Source of the DNA: JBBDSH01 sp040905045
Lineage (GTDB): Bacteria > Pseudomonadota > Gammaproteobacteria > Eutrophobiales > Eutrophobiaceae
DNA length: 15,338 bases
NCBI GenBank assembly: GCA_040905045.1
Contig: JBBDSH010000101.1
Location: forward strand, 1-15,338
Direction of reading: 5' to 3'
Shown here: piece after piece, positions 13,359 through 15,338 of the stretch
Layout: each line of letters opens with the position of its first letter
Position numbering within the stretch: the first letter of the stretch is position 1
Program-made: the position numbers and the translations under genes
The notes under the pieces: generated by a model
Seen by the model: only the letters and a program-made list of their open reading frames with translations
Database searches by the model: none
What the model was told of the DNA's origin: nothing

Positions 13359-15191
13359 ATGAAACCCGTGACCGAAGAAATCGAACACCAGGCCGGTAAT
13401 GACAAGCCGGTGATGGAGAAACTGCGGCCGCTGCGCCGGGCCCTGCCGTTCCTCAAACCGTACAAGCCGCAGCTTTTGCTGGCGCTGTTCTGCCTGCTCG
13501 CCGCGTCCGTCGCCGCCCTGGGCATGCCGGTGGCGATACGTTACGTCATTGATCACGGTTTCACCGGCGAAGACCCGGCCTCCATCAACAGTTATTTCCT
13601 CTACCTGCTCGGTCTCGGGGCGTTGTTCGCGGTCTTTGCCGGTCTGCGCCATTACATGGTCATGTGGATCGGGGAACGCTTCGTCGCCGATCTGCGCCGC
13701 AGTGTCTACGAGCACGTCATCGTGCTCAGTCCGCGGTTTTTCGAGGAAACCCGGCCCGGCGAGGTCCTGTCGCGACTGACCACCGACACGACGCTGGTGC
13801 AGTCGGTCTTCGGTGCCGGGATTTCCATAGCCCTGCGCAGCCTGATTATGCTGGCGGGTGCGCTGATCATGTTGTTCGTGACCAGCCCGAGATTGACGGC
13901 CATGATCTTTCTTTTGATACCGCTGGTGGTGCTGCCGGTTCTGTTTTACGGGCGCAAGGTGCGGCGCCTGTCCCGGGAAAACCAGGATCGCGTTGCCGAT
14001 ACCAGCGGTATTGCCGGGGAATCCCTTAATGCCATCCAGACCGTCCAGGCTTTTACCCTGGAGACGTTTCTCGGCCGGCGTTACGCGGAGGCGGTGGAAG
14101 ATGCCTTCAACAGCGCCCGGCGGCGTTTGCTGGTCAGTTCCCTGCTGTCCAGCACCATCGTCCTGACAGCGTTCAGCGCGATTATCATCGTCCTCTGGAT
14201 CGGCGCACGCGGCGTTATCAGCGGCGCTGTCAGCCCCGGCGTCCTCGGTCAGTTTCTTTTGTACGCGGTATTCGTGGCCGGCAGCATCACCGCCCTGGGC
14301 GAGGTCTGGGGTTCGGTGCAGCGCGCCGCCGGCGCCATGGAAAGACTCATGGAATTGCTGGGCGCGCGGCCGGAAATCCGCAGCCAGGAGAAACCGGTGC
14401 CGCTGCCGGCGGGCGAGGCCGGCATCAGCCTTGAGGACGTGACGTTCTGTTATCCGACCCGGCCGGATCAACCGGCCCTGAAGGAGTTTTCCCTGCATGT
14501 GAATCCGGGTGAAACGGTCGCCCTGGTGGGGCCGTCCGGCGCCGGTAAAAGCACTGTTTTTCAGTTGCTGCTGCGGTTTTATGATCCGCAATCCGGGCTT
14601 GTTCGTTTTAACGGCGTCGATATCCGTGACGCCGATATCGCCGAACTGCGCGGTCGCATCGGCATGGTCCCGCAGCAGACTATTCTGTTCGCGGACAGTG
14701 CCCTGGAAAACATCCGTTACGGACGTCCCGGCGCCCGCGACGAGGAAGTCCATGCCGCCGCACGGGCGGCCATGGCCGATCAATTCATCCGCCGCATGCC
14801 CGACGGTTACCACACCTTTCTGGGCGAACGCGGACTGCGACTGTCCGGCGGCCAGCAGCAGCGCATTGCCATCGCCAGGGCCGTCCTGCGCGATCCGTCG
14901 CTATTGTTGCTGGACGAAGCCACCAGCGCCCTGGACGCGGAAAGCGAGCAACTGGTTCAGGAAGCACTGGATCGACTCATACAGGACAGAACGACCATCG
15001 TCATCGCCCACCGCCTGGCGACCGTGCGTCGTGCGGATCGTATCATCGTCATGACCGAAGGCGGGATCATTGAAACCGGCCGGCATGAGGATCTGATCGG
15101 GGAAAACGGACTCTACGCCCGCCTGGCGGAACTGCAATTTGATAACGGAGACGGTGCCAAGGCGCGGATGCCGGCATACGACATCAGTTAA
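13359..15191 (+). CDS. ABCB-type ABC exporter, fused membrane and ATPase domains
   Basis: A 610-residue half-transporter that would act as a homodimer in the inner membrane. The membrane domain (about 30-330) has six hydrophobic segments and the typical coupling region ETRPGEVLSRLTTDTTLVQ. The ATPase domain (about 365-600) is complete: Walker A GPSGAGKST (about 390), Q-loop VPQQT (about 437), signature LSGGQQQR (about 495), Walker B LLLLDEATSALD (about 515-526) and H-loop IAHRLATV (His near 550). No N-terminal peptidase domain is present. The substrate is not evident; lipids, drugs or peptides are possible for this type. ATG 13359 is the first Met in frame; no strong ribosome binding site is visible. 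The stop codon is in a heptamer array. Confidence 0.92.
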   Translation: MKPVTEEIEHQAGNDKPVMEKLRPLRRALPFLKPYKPQLLLALFCLLAASVAALGMPVAIRYVIDHGFTGEDPASINSYFLYLLGLGALFAVFAGLRHYMVMWIGERFVADLRRSVYEHVIVLSPRFFEETRPGEVLSRLTTDTTLVQSVFGAGISIALRSLIMLAGALIMLFVTSPRLTAMIFLLIPLVVLPVLFYGRKVRRLSRENQDRVADTSGIAGESLNAIQTVQAFTLETFLGRRYAEAVEDAFNSARRRLLVSSLLSSTIVLTAFSAIIIVLWIGARGVISGAVSPGVLGQFLLYAVFVAGSITALGEVWGSVQRAAGAMERLMELLGARPEIRSQEKPVPLPAGEAGISLEDVTFCYPTRPDQPALKEFSLHVNPGETVALVGPSGAGKSTVFQLLLRFYDPQSGLVRFNGVDIRDADIAELRGRIGMVPQQTILFADSALENIRYGRPGARDEEVHAAARAAMADQFIRRMPDGYHTFLGERGLRLSGGQQQRIAIARAVLRDPSLLLLDEATSALDAESEQLVQEALDRLIQDRTTIVIAHRLATVRRADRIIVMTEGGIIETGRHEDLIGENGLYARLAELQFDNGDGAKARMPAYDIS

Positions 15192-15215
15192 AAGTGAAAA
15201 GTAGAAAGTAAAAAG
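15186..15215 (+). repeat. Heptamer tandem array H6 (AGTAAAA type)
   Basis: Four 7-bp units, AGTTAAA, AGTGAAA, AGTAGAA, AGTAAAA, plus AG. The TAA at 15189-15191 is the ABC exporter stop. TGA at 15195, TAG at 15202 and TAA at 15209 cover all three frames and all three stop codons. Confidence 0.8.
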
Positions 15216-15220
15216 AATCC

Positions 15221-15252
15221 GTAGCCCGGATGAAGCGTAGCGAAATCCGGGA
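15221..15252. repeat. GTAGCCCGGAT half repeat P5
   Basis: GTAGCCCGGATGAAGCGTAG followed by CGAAATCCGGGA, closely like P2. It directly follows array H6, just as P1 directly follows H1. Confidence 0.75.
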
Positions 15253-15283
15253 AAGCCGCTGGTATAACGGCAACCGAGACCGT

Positions 15284-15322
15284 CCCCGGCTTACCAGCAA
15301 CCGGGGCGGGTTTAAGCCGGGG
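15284..15322. repeat. CCCCGGCTTA hairpin, copy 2
   Basis: CCCCGGCTTA (15284-15293) and TAAGCCGGGG (15313-15322) are perfect 10-bp arms; the loop contains CCAGCAACCGGGGCGGGTT, like the copy at 12027. The remaining bases to 15338 show no gene. Confidence 0.7.
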
Positions 15323-15338
15323 GCATGAGGACTTCTCT

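Noticed and set aside
12222..14813. An 863-residue open frame on the minus strand
   Set aside because: Only the last 331 codons, from 13217, are sohB. The upstream part is antisense to the ABC exporter, low in complexity and rich in His, Gln, Arg and Gly, as expected for a shadow frame in GC-rich DNA.

Overview
The window looks like an ordinary stretch of a free-living gammaproteobacterial chromosome with moderately high GC. The clearest pointers are sohB, a valine-pyruvate aminotransferase (avtA), a cytochrome c5-type protein, DUF2333, DUF486, DUF1992 and DUF192 proteins, and many small palindromic repeats of the GTAGCCCGGAT and GATCTCGCAAAG kinds. I see no tRNA, rRNA, CRISPR array, phage gene, integrase or transposase gene.

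Layout: 1-762 is an SDR oxidoreductase with a Sec signal peptide (+). 1043-2287 is an O-antigen ligase-type membrane protein (-). 2559-3431 is an FkbM-like methyltransferase protein (+), divergent from the ligase. 3640-4215 is a lipoprotein cytochrome c5 (-). 4435-5202 is an inositol-monophosphatase-fold protein with an altered second metal site (+). 5219-5578 is a DUF486 membrane protein (-). 5716-6711 is DUF2333 (+) and 6795-7262 a DUF192 lipoprotein (+). 7456-7827 is DUF1992 (-), divergent from an M28 peptidase at 7887-8900 (+). 9040-10206 is glycerate kinase (+), 10579-11838 avtA (+), 12222-13217 sohB (-), and 13359-15191 an ABCB-type exporter (+), divergent from sohB. The genes are mostly single transcription units on alternating strands, so there is no obvious multi-gene pathway. 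The ligase and the FkbM protein could both relate to surface glycans.

The unusual part is between the genes. Nearly every intergenic space is filled with repeats of at least five kinds. (1) Arrays of 7-bp units at gene ends, always purine-rich on the coding strand and usually putting stop codons in all three frames. (2) GATCTCGC inverted repeats of about 80-130 bp. (3) GTAGCCCGGAT palindromes of 74-75 bp and half copies. (4) A GGGGACGCTACCC hairpin with A/T arms. (5) A two-copy MITE-like element that brackets avtA as direct repeats. In six genes (ligase, DUF486, glycerate kinase, avtA, sohB, ABC exporter) the stop codon itself lies inside a repeat.

Gene functions are assigned from recognisable motifs in the translated sequence, without database searches. 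Repeat boundaries were aligned by eye and are good to a few bases.
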